From: JAGVSR01 sp963825555
Lineage (GTDB): Bacteria > Pseudomonadota > Alphaproteobacteria > Rhizobiales > Hyphomicrobiaceae
Length of the DNA stretch: 64,000 nt
Direction: 5' to 3'
Assembly (NCBI GenBank): GCA_963825555.1
Contig: CAWGTZ010000026.1
Coordinates: 120,175-184,174 of the forward strand
A model generated the notes under the pieces. The model was given only the letters and a program-made list of their open reading frames with translations, was not told the origin of the DNA and searched no databases. Both the position numbers and the translations under genes were made by a program. The stretch's first letter is position 1, and every line of letters begins with the position of its first letter. This document shows positions 1 through 7,858 of the stretch, piece after piece.

Positions 1-494
1 AACTGCGCCCGGCATTCGATCCCAAGGAAGGCACTGTAACGGCCGCGAACGCTTCGGGCATCAACGACGGTGCGGCCGTCGTCGTTCTCATGACGGCTGG
101 TGAAGCCAAGAAGCGCGGGCTGAAGCCTCTGGCGCGCATCGCGTCGTGGGCCCAGGCTGGCGTGGATCCTTCGATCATGGGCACAGGACCGATCCCGGCC
201 TCCAAGAAGGCGCTTGAGCGCGCCGGCTGGACAATCCAGGATCTCGATCTCATCGAAGCCAACGAGGCCTTCGCTGCACAGGCGATCTCAGTCAACAAGG
301 GTCTTGGCTGGGACACGGACAAGGTCAACGTCAATGGCGGCGCTATCGCCATCGGTCACCCGATCGGCGCTTCTGGTTGCCGTGTGCTGACGACGCTGCT
401 CTATGAGATGCAGCGCCGAGACGCCAAGAAGGGCCTTGCTACACTTTGCATCGGTGGTGGCATGGGCATAGCTGTCTGCGTCGCCCGCGACTGA
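1..494 (+). CDS. phaA: acetyl-CoA acetyltransferase (beta-ketothiolase), 3' end only
   Basis: This is the C-terminal part of a thiolase that condenses two acetyl-CoA to acetoacetyl-CoA; the reading frame (codons starting at position 3) is open to the left edge, so the start lies outside the window. Thiolase signatures are clear: the NDGAA stretch near position 65, the NEAFA motif near 260, NVNGGAIAIGHPIGASGCR with the active-site His near 325-385, and the terminal CIGGGMG with the second catalytic Cys near 445. The next gene is phaB, so the pair supplies 3-hydroxybutyryl-CoA for polyhydroxybutyrate. No phaC synthase gene is present here. The family is certain; the phaA role rests on the neighbour. 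Confidence 0.93.
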   Translation, partial: LRPAFDPKEGTVTAANASGINDGAAVVVLMTAGEAKKRGLKPLARIASWAQAGVDPSIMGTGPIPASKKALERAGWTIQDLDLIEANEAFAAQAISVNKGLGWDTDKVNVNGGAIAIGHPIGASGCRVLTTLLYEMQRRDAKKGLATLCIGGGMGIAVCVARD

Positions 495-514
495 GACTGC
501 TTCCGAACTGAGAG

Positions 515-550
515 CCGGGTCGCCGCCGAACAGAGTGACCCGGTTTCTTC
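515..550 (+). terminator. hairpin between phaA and phaB
   Basis: CCGGGTC (515-521) pairs with GACCCGG (537-543) around a 15-nt loop and is followed by TTTCTTC. It sits 21 nt after the thiolase stop and could be a leaky terminator that lowers phaB relative to phaA, or a 3'-end stabiliser. It was judged by eye, not by folding. Confidence 0.5.
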
Positions 551-595
551 ATCACCTGATCTCGAAAATCAAAATCTACTCCAGGGAGGTTTCAC

Positions 596-1321
596 ATGGC
601 ACGAGTTGCCCTCGTCACCGGCGGTACGCGCGGTATCGGGCATGCGATTTCGGTCGCGCTGAAGAATGCTGGTTATCGCGTTGCTGCGAGCTATGCCGGC
701 AATGACGCCGCGGCTCAGCAGTTCCAGGTGGAGACGGGCATTCCCGTCTACAAGTTCGATGTATCGAGCTTTGAGGCCAGCGATCAGGCGGTGAAGCAGA
801 TCGAGAAAGATCTCGGTCCGATCGACGTGCTCGTGAACAATGCGGGTATCACCAAGGACACCATGTTCCACAAGATGACGAAGGAGCACTGGGACGCTGT
901 CATTGGCACCAACCTCAATGGTCTCTTCAACGTGACCCGTCCCGTCTGGGAAGGCATGCGCGCGCGCAAGTTCGGCCGCGTGATCAACATCTCGTCCATC
1001 AACGGGCAGAAGGGTCAGATGGGCCAGGTGAACTACTCCGCCTCGAAGGCCGGTGACCTTGGCTTCACGAAGGCACTTGCCCAGGAAGGCGCCCGCGCCG
1101 GTATCACCGTCAACGCGATCTGCCCGGGCTACATCGCTACTGAAATGGTGAAGGCAGTGCCCCAGGAAGTCATGGAGAAGAACATTCTCCCGCAGATCCC
1201 TGTCGGCCGTCTCGGCGAGCCAAGCGAGATCGCGCGCTGCGTCGTTTTCCTCGCTTCCGATGATGCGGGTTTCATCACCGGATCGACGATTACCGCGAAT
1301 GGCGGTCAGTACTTCATCTAA
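596..1321 (+). CDS. phaB: acetoacetyl-CoA reductase
   Basis: A 241-aa short-chain dehydrogenase that reduces acetoacetyl-CoA to (R)-3-hydroxybutyryl-CoA with NADPH. The N-terminal Rossmann motif TGGTRGIG begins near residue 8, NNAG is near residue 83, and the catalytic Ser-Tyr-Lys set is visible (INISSINGQ, then NYSASKAG with the YxxxK pair). The length and the INGQKGQMGQVNYSASKAG region are typical of PhaB rather than FabG. A good ribosome binding site (AGGGAGG-like, 8 nt ahead) supports the ATG at 596. It follows the thiolase after about 100 nt. Confidence 0.93.
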   Translation: MARVALVTGGTRGIGHAISVALKNAGYRVAASYAGNDAAAQQFQVETGIPVYKFDVSSFEASDQAVKQIEKDLGPIDVLVNNAGITKDTMFHKMTKEHWDAVIGTNLNGLFNVTRPVWEGMRARKFGRVINISSINGQKGQMGQVNYSASKAGDLGFTKALAQEGARAGITVNAICPGYIATEMVKAVPQEVMEKNILPQIPVGRLGEPSEIARCVVFLASDDAGFITGSTITANGGQYFI

Positions 1322-1368
1322 ACAGAATTCCTAGATTCAGGCGCCTTGCGTCATCGACCCGACATTGG

Positions 1369-1401
1369 AGCGCCCCGCGGCGAAGGCTGCGGGGCGCTTT
1401 C
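1369..1401 (+). terminator. strong intrinsic terminator after phaB
   Basis: A perfect 10-bp stem, AGCGCCCCGC (1369-1378) with GCGGGGCGCT (1389-1398), followed by TTTCT on the + strand. It lies between convergent phaB and btaB; there is no T tract on the minus side, so it mainly serves phaB. Confidence 0.8.
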
Positions 1402-1407
1402 TGCGCT

Positions 1408-2082
1408 TCAGTGGTTGCTTGCGTTCGGGGGACGCGACAGTACGGCATAATCAGTATAGCCGCGGTGCAAGCGGCTGAACGACAAGCTGAGACCTAGGTG
1501 AGTGGCGACACGATGTGCCTCAGCCTCCAGATCGGATCGAGGTGTGACGGTGTAATGATCAAGAAATGAAAATAGGGCGCGCTTGAAGGTGGCTGGCAGA
1601 TGCTCGCACTGTCCGAAGTCCACAATGTGCAACTGCCCGCCAGGCGCAACGTGCGTAGCCCCAGTGGCGAGAGCTTTCTGCCAGCCAGGGATCATCGAGA
1701 GGGCATACGAGAAGAAGACCCGGTCGAAGGACTGAACACCGAGTGCCTCGGCCGCGGAGAAGTTTGTCGCGTCACCCTGTGCGATCCGGATCCTAGTCGC
1801 AAGGCCCCGTCGCCTGATCGACGCGGAGGCCGTTTCGAGCATGGCGCGAGAAACGTCGATGCCGTAAATGCGCGCTTCCGGGTAGGCCTCGGCGATCCGG
1901 ACAAGATTCCATGCGGTACCGCAGCCAATTTCAAGAACGGTCTCGCCGGGATGCAGATCCAATTTCGAGATCAGTTGCTTGCGGCCTATGAGGTAGTGGG
2001 TGCGGGTCAGGTCGTAGATGAAGCGCTGGAAGCGGTAGTGCCGGTCCATGCGCTCCGCATCCGAGAGGCTGGCGCTGCTCAT
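1408..2082 (-). CDS. btaB: diacylglycerylhomoserine N-methyltransferase
   Basis: A 224-aa class I SAM-dependent methyltransferase. Motif I reads VLEIGCGTAWN near residue 50, followed by the acidic GIDVSRAML strand and a late VDFGQCEHLP loop. In Rhodobacter sphaeroides BtaB adds three methyl groups to diacylglycerylhomoserine to give the betaine lipid DGTS. The assignment rests on its position: its ATG overlaps the stop of btaA by 4 nt, which is the known bta gene order and implies translational coupling. A generic methyltransferase annotation would be the fallback, but the pairing with a BtaA protein makes BtaB much more likely. Confidence 0.88.
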   Translation of the reverse strand: MSSASLSDAERMDRHYRFQRFIYDLTRTHYLIGRKQLISKLDLHPGETVLEIGCGTAWNLVRIAEAYPEARIYGIDVSRAMLETASASIRRRGLATRIRIAQGDATNFSAAEALGVQSFDRVFFSYALSMIPGWQKALATGATHVAPGGQLHIVDFGQCEHLPATFKRALFSFLDHYTVTPRSDLEAEAHRVATHLGLSLSFSRLHRGYTDYAVLSRPPNASNH

Positions 2083-3341
2083 GCCGACCGCTCCTTCAGA
2101 ATGTAGAGGTGGAACCCGCCGTAGATGGCCGAGCGGTCGCGCGCGATGTAGCGGCGGGAAGCCTCCTCTTCATACCGCCACTGATCGAGGATGGCGTCCG
2201 GTATGCGGCCCGGAAGGATTGTCTCATCGCCCGCGGTGCGGAAGATGACGCGAGCCCCCGGCCTCGCCGTGCGCGTGATCTCACGCCAGAGATCGGCGAG
2301 GACCTCATCGGTCATCCAGTCCTGGGCGTCGAGCAGAACGTAGCGGTCGATATGCCCCGGCGGCAGCGCGCGCAGCTGATCCGAAAAGGAGGCGTTGCGG
2401 ATCTGTATCCTGTAAGCCCGGTCGCGGACGGATTCGTAGTTCTTCTTCTGCAGATAGGGCGGCAGCGCTGCGTTACCGTGCGTGTCGTAGCAGCGGCCGA
2501 AAGCTTGCCAGGCAAAATAGTTGTCTTTCAGATCGAAGCCGCAGGCCAGGCGGGCCAGTCGTTCTTCAACGACCTCGTGCATCGGACGACCGCCCGACAG
2601 TGCATCGTATTGAGCGGGCGGAATGCCCAGCCCGAACAGGGATGAGCGCTGGTTCAGAACGGCCCGGACAAAGCGTTTCTTGAAAAGCGGCTTCAGTTCG
2701 CGTTCGTAGATTTCACGCTGCTCGTTGAGCGAGCGGGCCTTCATGATGACGCCGGGGTCGCGCCCGTAGAGGCGAGCTGCAAGATGCCCCGCGCTGACGA
2801 ACCGGCCGAGAAGCCCAGTACGGTAGAAGCCTCGCGCGAAGCGCTCGATACGCCGCCGTCCGCTGAGTTCGCGGCTGTCCCAGTAGCTCCGCGTTTCCTC
2901 ATCCAGTCTGCGGCGGATATGCCGATCGTAGACTGCGATGTTGGCTGCCTGATCGGCCGCACCGAAGAAATTCAGAAAGGCTTCGTAGTCAGGAAGATGC
3001 CGCGCGGCGGCAATCTTCAGGCGGTTAAGAGCGATGTGCGAAGTGTTGAGATCGACAGCGATGATCTCGCCCGGATCAGCAGTCAGATAAGACAGGGCGT
3101 TGCAGCCACCGGACGCAATCGTAATCAGGCGATGATGCGGAGCGATCTCAAGCGCCTCCATATCGACAACAGGGTCTTCCCAGATCTGCGGATAGACCAG
3201 ATTCGAGAACGCGAAGGTGAACGCGCGCTCGGTCAGCCCTGCGCGTGAAAGCAGCCGGTTGCGATGCACCGCGGCCCCCACGAGTGAACTGCTGCGCCGA
3301 CGTGAGATTTCGAGCCCAGCCGCGGGGTGCAAACGTTCCAT
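2079..3341 (-). CDS. btaA: S-adenosylmethionine:diacylglycerol 3-amino-3-carboxypropyl transferase
   Basis: A 420-aa DUF3419 family protein. BtaA moves the 3-amino-3-carboxypropyl group of SAM onto diacylglycerol, the first step of betaine lipid (DGTS) synthesis. Visible marks are the NLVYPQIWEDP stretch near residue 47, the SAM-binding-like ITIASGGCNALSYL near residue 73, the acidic IIAVDLN strand, and the C-terminal LLDAQDWM region. Its start lies 3 nt after the agt stop, with GGAGAT just ahead, and its stop overlaps the btaB start. It needs diacylglycerol, which PlcP upstream in the same operon should provide. Confidence 0.92.
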   Translation of the reverse strand: MERLHPAAGLEISRRRSSSLVGAAVHRNRLLSRAGLTERAFTFAFSNLVYPQIWEDPVVDMEALEIAPHHRLITIASGGCNALSYLTADPGEIIAVDLNTSHIALNRLKIAAARHLPDYEAFLNFFGAADQAANIAVYDRHIRRRLDEETRSYWDSRELSGRRRIERFARGFYRTGLLGRFVSAGHLAARLYGRDPGVIMKARSLNEQREIYERELKPLFKKRFVRAVLNQRSSLFGLGIPPAQYDALSGGRPMHEVVEERLARLACGFDLKDNYFAWQAFGRCYDTHGNAALPPYLQKKNYESVRDRAYRIQIRNASFSDQLRALPPGHIDRYVLLDAQDWMTDEVLADLWREITRTARPGARVIFRTAGDETILPGRIPDAILDQWRYEEEASRRYIARDRSAIYGGFHLYILKERSA

Positions 3342-3344
3342 CTG

Positions 3345-4439
3345 TCAGGATCTCCGGAGTGCGGCAGGGCCGCATGTTTGATGCTGTGAGCTATGTGCCT
3401 TCCTGGACAACATCGCGGTTTGCGGTGCGCCGTGCAGCGCGGCACGCGCCTCATGGATGTTGCTCAGGAACATTTCGGCGGTGCGGCGCCACGTGAAGTT
3501 TTCCGCGCGGGCGCGGGCATTGCGGCGATCAAGGCTCAAGGCGCCCACCATGGCGACCGAGAGGTTCTGATCGAGGTAGCCGCTAATGCCATGTTCCAGA
3601 ATGTCCTTCGGACCGGTCACCGGATAGGCGGCGACGGGCAGTCCGGATGCCAGCGCTTCGAGGATGACGAGCCCGAATGTGTCTGTGCGGCTGGGAAAGA
3701 CGAAAACATCCGCAGAGGCGTAATGGTTCGCGAGATCTTCTCCCAGCCGGCGGCCGGAAAACCTGACATGCGGGTAGCGTTCCTGAAGGTAGGATAGATG
3801 TGGACCGTCACCGACGACGGCCTTGATTCCGGGAACGTCGGCATTGAGAAAGGCCTCGATGTTCTTCTCGCGCGACACGCGTCCGACGTAGAGGAAGACG
3901 GGGCCCTCGGTGCCGAACAGGCGCTGGGGCCGCGGCCGGAAGAGATCAGTGTCGACACCTCGCGTCCAGGGCAGCGGAGATTGGAACCCTCGCGCGGCAA
4001 GCTCGCGCCTCAGGGACGGCGTGGCCACCATCATGCCGGCACTGGGCCGGTGGAACCGGCGCAAGGCCGCATACGTCCATGCTTTGGGAACGGCCATGTG
4101 CGCGGCCAGATATTCAGGAAAGCGCGTGTGAAAGCTTGTGGTGAACGGCAGCCTCCTCTTGCGGCAGTAAGCCCGTGCCATCCATCCAACCGGCCCTTCT
4201 GTGGCGATATGGATGTGGTCCGCGCATATCTCGTTGATCCGGAGCTCTGCCCGCTTGGCGTTGGGAATGGCGACCTCGATCTCCGGGTAACGGGGGAGAG
4301 CGACGGTCGAGAAGTCCTCGGGCGTCAGAAACGCGATCCGCACACCGAGTCTCGGCGCTTCGGCGGCCAGCCGATTGTAGGTTGCCAGAACACCGTTGAT
4401 CTGCGGGGACCAGGCGTCGGTGGCAATGAGGATTTTCAT
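3345..4439 (-). CDS. agt: GT4-type glycosyltransferase, probable diacylglycerol glycosyltransferase
   Basis: A 364-aa GT4-like glycosyltransferase. It opens with MKILIATDAWSPQINGV, shows the GRVSREKNIE strand of the C-terminal nucleotide-sugar domain, and the PSRTDTFGLVILEALASG block (the E-x7-E region with Asp in the first position), a pattern I associate with SqdX/PimB-like lipid glycosyltransferases. Next to plcP this is the arrangement known from rhizobia and marine heterotrophs in which Agt makes glucosyl- or glucuronosyl-diacylglycerol under phosphate limitation. Its ATG directly follows the plcP stop with no spacer. The exact sugar donor cannot be read from the sequence; a mannosyltransferase for another lipid is possible. 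Confidence 0.8.
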   Translation of the reverse strand: MKILIATDAWSPQINGVLATYNRLAAEAPRLGVRIAFLTPEDFSTVALPRYPEIEVAIPNAKRAELRINEICADHIHIATEGPVGWMARAYCRKRRLPFTTSFHTRFPEYLAAHMAVPKAWTYAALRRFHRPSAGMMVATPSLRRELAARGFQSPLPWTRGVDTDLFRPRPQRLFGTEGPVFLYVGRVSREKNIEAFLNADVPGIKAVVGDGPHLSYLQERYPHVRFSGRRLGEDLANHYASADVFVFPSRTDTFGLVILEALASGLPVAAYPVTGPKDILEHGISGYLDQNLSVAMVGALSLDRRNARARAENFTWRRTAEMFLSNIHEARAALHGAPQTAMLSRKAHSSQHQTCGPAALRRS

Positions 4440-5246
4440 CTAGGCCGCCGCCGTCAGGTTGTCGTGTGTCGCTTCGGTGGTCTGCCGGACGGCGTCGCCG
4501 ATGCTCCAATGCACGATCTTGAGTTCGCCTGCGTGCGTCTCCACGATGGCTGTCGCGCTTTCCACCCAGTCGCCGCAGTTCAAGTAATGCACGCCATCGA
4601 TCATGTGGTCGGCCGCGTGGTGAATGTGGCCGCAGATCACTCCGTCCGCATTGTGCCGGCGCGCGACGTCCGACAGCGCTTGCTCGAATTCGCCGATGAA
4701 ATTGACCGCGCCCTTGACCCTCCGCTTCAGGAAGGCTGAAAGGGACCAATAGCCCAGACCAAGTTTCTGGCGCGCCCAGTTGAGTGGGCGGTTGGTCCAG
4801 AGCGCCAACTCGTAGGAGCGGTCGCCGAGAAACGCGAGCCACTTGGCGTAGCGCACGACAACGTCGAATTCGTCGCCGTGCATGACGACGTACGTCTTGC
4901 CGGTCGCCGTTGTATATAAGGCATCACGGCGAATTTCGATTCCGCCGAAGTTGAGGCCGCAATAGTCGCGCAGCGCCTCGTCGTGGTTGCCGGGAATGAA
5001 GACGATACGCGCGCCCTTGCGGGCCTTGCGCAGCAGCTTCTGGATGACGTCGTTATGGGATTGCGGCCAGTGAGGCCCGCGCTTCACCTTCCAGAAATCT
5101 ACGATGTCGCCGACAAGGTAATAAGTGTCGGCTTCATTCTCCTTGAGAAAGTCGAGAAGAGCGTGGGCCTGAGCGGCCTTTGTGCCGAGATGAATATCGG
5201 AGATGAAGATCGTCCGGAAGGCCGTCTCGGCTCGGGCGTCTGTCAC
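4440..5246 (-). CDS. plcP: PlcP-type phospholipase C (metallophosphoesterase)
   Basis: A 268-aa calcineurin-fold phosphoesterase of the LpxH-related PlcP family. The metal ligands are all present in order: DIHLG near residue 17, GDIVDFW near 48, GNHDE near 85, HGDEFD near 123 and GHIHH near 205. In Sinorhizobium and marine alphaproteobacteria PlcP releases phosphate head groups from zwitterionic phospholipids, leaving diacylglycerol for non-phosphorus lipids. It is the first gene of plcP-agt-btaA-btaB and has a PHO-box-like sequence upstream. UDP-2,3-diacylglucosamine hydrolase (LpxH/LpxI role) is the alternative; the operon context argues strongly against it. Confidence 0.88.
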   Translation of the reverse strand: MTDARAETAFRTIFISDIHLGTKAAQAHALLDFLKENEADTYYLVGDIVDFWKVKRGPHWPQSHNDVIQKLLRKARKGARIVFIPGNHDEALRDYCGLNFGGIEIRRDALYTTATGKTYVVMHGDEFDVVVRYAKWLAFLGDRSYELALWTNRPLNWARQKLGLGYWSLSAFLKRRVKGAVNFIGEFEQALSDVARRHNADGVICGHIHHAADHMIDGVHYLNCGDWVESATAIVETHAGELKIVHWSIGDAVRQTTEATHDNLTAAA

Positions 5247-5300
5247 GGCGCGCCTCGATTCGCTGTCTTTTTCATCCTGGCGGGAGGAAGCCTGAAATCT

Positions 5301-5318
5301 GTTTCAGGCGTGTGACAG
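5301..5318 (-). promoter_or_regulatory. PHO-box-like site upstream of plcP
   Basis: Read on the minus strand the site is CTGTCAC-ACGC-CTGAAAC, a direct repeat with 11-nt periodicity matching the PhoB consensus of two CTGTCAT half-sites separated by 4 nt. The first half differs from the consensus at one position and the second keeps CTG and the sixth-position A. It lies 55 bp before the plcP ATG. A perfect 8-bp inverted repeat (GCCTGAAA / TTTCAGGC, 5290-5309) overlaps its second half. It was found by eye and not scored with a matrix. Confidence 0.65.
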
Positions 5319-5337
5319 CAGGTCCGGCTCCGTATGG

Positions 5338-5371
5338 ACAAAATGCATCACCCCGACCGCAAGGGCCGGGG
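5338..5371 (-). terminator. probable terminator of the NYN/LOTUS gene
   Basis: On the minus strand CCCCGGCC pairs with GGTCGGGG (one G-U pair; + strand 5351-5371), followed by a short spacer and TTTTGT. It lies between the end of the NYN gene and the PHO-box-like site, so it should insulate the plcP operon from read-through. Confidence 0.55.
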
Positions 5372-5412
5372 CGATGGGTTAACGCAGAGGTGGTCGAAGA
5401 TCGAAGACCTGA

Positions 5413-7182
5413 TCAGCCTCTCAGGCGGTTGCGGACGATCAGTGGAAGTTCCTCGTCCTGCGGATCCGAGTCGGCACCGAACTGGCGACCCTCACCGGCA
5501 CTCCACCACCGATCCGACGCCGGTGCCGGCTGCTGCTGAGTGGCACGCGCTGCGGGCGTATAGCCCTGCTGATAGGAGGATGTCTCCGCCGGGCGGTTCT
5601 GGGCTGACGCCGCCGCTGGACGCTGCGCCATGGGCGAACCGCCAAACCAGGCATCAATAAGGTCCAGTTCCTCCGCCGAAAGCTGCAGGCCTTGGCTGCG
5701 GCAGCGGGCAATTACGAAATTGCGGAAGCGGCTGGAGAACAGGTTGGCAGAGGCCCCCTGCTCAAACCAGGGATCAGTCTCGCTGACCACCTCGAGCACG
5801 AAACGGACGTCGTCGCGCTTGATGTTCACGCCGAGGTCGGCAGCCCGGTGGGCGATGTTCGTCAGCGTCTGTGCACCCGTGAGGCCGTTGGTGTTGATTT
5901 CCTGTGCCATCACCTCGAAGAGCGCACGATACTCCGGCGGTGCCAGCGGCGGGGCCTGGCAGGCATCATGAATGCGCGTGATCGACTGCTGGATGGACGG
6001 CGCAGCTTCCGAGCGGGCCGCAGCCGGCTTGGGTGCCGGAGGCGGCTGTTGAGCCGCGGCCCGAGCAAGGCCGGCAGGTTGAGCTACCGGCGCTCGAGGT
6101 GCCGGGGCAGGATTCGCCGGGGACTGAAGGGCAGGCTGGGCGCGCGGCTGCGCTGCCGCCGGCATCTCCGGAGCCGCTGCGGGACGATCAGGCCGCTGCT
6201 CGGCGCGGGGTGCGCGATCAGGCATCGGCAGGGCGGGTTCCTGACGCAGCGTCTCGCGGGCGGGCTCGGCCCGGCGCGGTTCCTCAGCCGCCTGAGGGCT
6301 GATCTGGCGGCTGGCGTCGAATACATAGTAGGGCGGCTGATCTGACAGCCGAATGTCGGCGGGCAGGCCCTTGGTCAATAAGTTGCTGAAGCTCCCCGCG
6401 CCAGCCCATCCGGTGCCGACGGTGCGATCATGTCCGAGAGTCCGCACGGCGCGGTCGGCCAGTGCCTCGAGAGGGACTGGCTGCCCGGCACTGCGCACCC
6501 AACCGACGACTTCGGCCAGGATCTCACGACGGACTGCATCGAGTTGCGGTGCCGCTGGCGCGGCCTCGCCCCCCGTCTCGGAGGTCGCGGCGGTGCTGCC
6601 CTCAAGCAGAAGATTGATGAGGTCCGACTCGCGGATTTCACCGTCGGCTATCGCAGTGTAGGGAGCTGCCGTGTGATCGTTGGCGAAAACGATCGTGCGG
6701 CGGGCATGTGCGCGAAGCCGATGCAGGAGTGGCGTGAAGTCCGCATCACCCGAGAGGATGACGAACTCGTCGAAATACGTGTCGTGGCCGAGAAGGTCGC
6801 GGACGTCCATAACCATACGGATGTCGGCCGAGTTTTTCAGCTGCGACGTCAACGGCGGACAGTCGATCGCCTCCATGCCTGCGCGCAGGAAGTGATGGCG
6901 CACGAACGGAAACGAGTTCATGTCGGTGGAGTTATCCGATGCATTGCGCCGCGGAACCGGGTTGCCGTAACAGCGGTTCATCACGATGCGCCGGGGCACT
7001 GACGTCTCGAGACCGTTGGTCGAAGTGATGAGGCGGCCGCTCTCGATTTCGCGCAGCCACAGGCTGGCATCCTTCGCGAAACGCTTGGATGCCTCTTCAT
7101 TCTTCCTTTTGAGCGACAAGTAGATGTTGTCGTAGTCAATGAAGACAGTGCTCAAGAGCGGACCAGGACTCTGGACCTTCAT
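5413..7182 (-). CDS. NYN-domain ribonuclease-like protein with LOTUS/OST-HTH regions
   Basis: A 589-aa protein from the ATG at 7182 (a longer ATG-less-supported start at 7293 adds 37 residues with no matching features). The N-terminal third is an NYN (LabA/PIN-like) domain: STVFIDYDNIYLSL supplies the first Asp pair, then DIRMVMDVRDLL and VILSGDADFTPLLHRL supply further acidic catalytic residues. A segment after it (AVRREILAEVVGWV to PPYYVF) resembles an OST-HTH/LOTUS RNA-binding fold. A Pro/Ala-rich linker of about 100 residues follows, then a second helical region (ITRIHDACQ to IDAWFGG) that may be another LOTUS-like unit. The likely role is RNA cleavage or RNA binding; the substrate is unknown. 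LOTUS assignment is by pattern only. Confidence 0.72.
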   Translation of the reverse strand: MKVQSPGPLLSTVFIDYDNIYLSLKRKNEEASKRFAKDASLWLREIESGRLITSTNGLETSVPRRIVMNRCYGNPVPRRNASDNSTDMNSFPFVRHHFLRAGMEAIDCPPLTSQLKNSADIRMVMDVRDLLGHDTYFDEFVILSGDADFTPLLHRLRAHARRTIVFANDHTAAPYTAIADGEIRESDLINLLLEGSTAATSETGGEAAPAAPQLDAVRREILAEVVGWVRSAGQPVPLEALADRAVRTLGHDRTVGTGWAGAGSFSNLLTKGLPADIRLSDQPPYYVFDASRQISPQAAEEPRRAEPARETLRQEPALPMPDRAPRAEQRPDRPAAAPEMPAAAQPRAQPALQSPANPAPAPRAPVAQPAGLARAAAQQPPPAPKPAAARSEAAPSIQQSITRIHDACQAPPLAPPEYRALFEVMAQEINTNGLTGAQTLTNIAHRAADLGVNIKRDDVRFVLEVVSETDPWFEQGASANLFSSRFRNFVIARCRSQGLQLSAEELDLIDAWFGGSPMAQRPAAASAQNRPAETSSYQQGYTPAARATQQQPAPASDRWWSAGEGRQFGADSDPQDEELPLIVRNRLRG

Positions 7183-7402
7183 ATCGGCAACCCCCGCTAG
7201 CCGGATCAATACGTTGCGAGCCACTCTTGATGAGTCGGTTTGGGGCGGCAAGGAGGCTTCCGCCGCACGCCGGGAGCTGCGATAAAAGAACAATTATTTC
7301 AATATGTTGGGTCCAGCCCTCGATCCAATTAGTGGTGGAAAAGTCCAACCGCCACAATTGGTCGTAGCCCTGCGCGAGAGGCGCGATTCCCCGGCATTCG
7401 AA

Positions 7403-7858
7403 TCAGGGTAACGGCGGCTTGCCGCCTCCGGGGGCCATCTCAAAACTCTCGAAGCGAAAGCCCGGGGCGACCGTGCAGCCGACTAGGGTCCACGCGCCGA
7501 GGCTGCGCGCCTGTTGCCACCATCCGGCGGGCACGACGCCCTGCGGAAGCAGTCCGGCCTCAGGATCAAACCCGAGGGTGACGTTCTGGGCAGCCCCGTT
7601 CGGCGGCGCGAGGCCGAGCTCGAGAGGTGCCCCAGCATGCCAGTGCCAGATTTCCGTTGCATCGACTTTGTGCCAGCGGGAGACTTGGCCTTCCGGAAGT
7701 AAAAAATAGATGGCGGTGGAAGCTGCGCGTCCGCTGGCGTCGGTCGCGCGGTCGCGAAACGTCTCGCGATAGAAACCGCCTTCCGGATGGGGCTCAAGGC
7801 CAAGGGCGGCAATGATGGCTTGCGCGTCTGGTGTGACGTTCGCGGCGGCGCTTGTCAT
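7403..7858 (-). CDS. cupin superfamily protein, DUF985 type
   Basis: A 151-aa cupin. It shows the DUF985 opening LGLEPHPEGGFYRETFR, the central IYFLLPEGQVSRWHKVDATEIWH with metal-type histidines, and a closing LVGCTVAPGFRFESFEM. Members are small beta-barrel proteins, some proposed to act as sugar epimerase-like or binding proteins; the substrate is unknown. Its ATG overlaps the gloB stop by 4 nt, so it is translated after gloB from one transcript, which hints at a role linked to aldehyde or sugar detoxification. Confidence 0.85.
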   Translation of the reverse strand: MTSAAANVTPDAQAIIAALGLEPHPEGGFYRETFRDRATDASGRAASTAIYFLLPEGQVSRWHKVDATEIWHWHAGAPLELGLAPPNGAAQNVTLGFDPEAGLLPQGVVPAGWWQQARSLGAWTLVGCTVAPGFRFESFEMAPGGGKPPLP

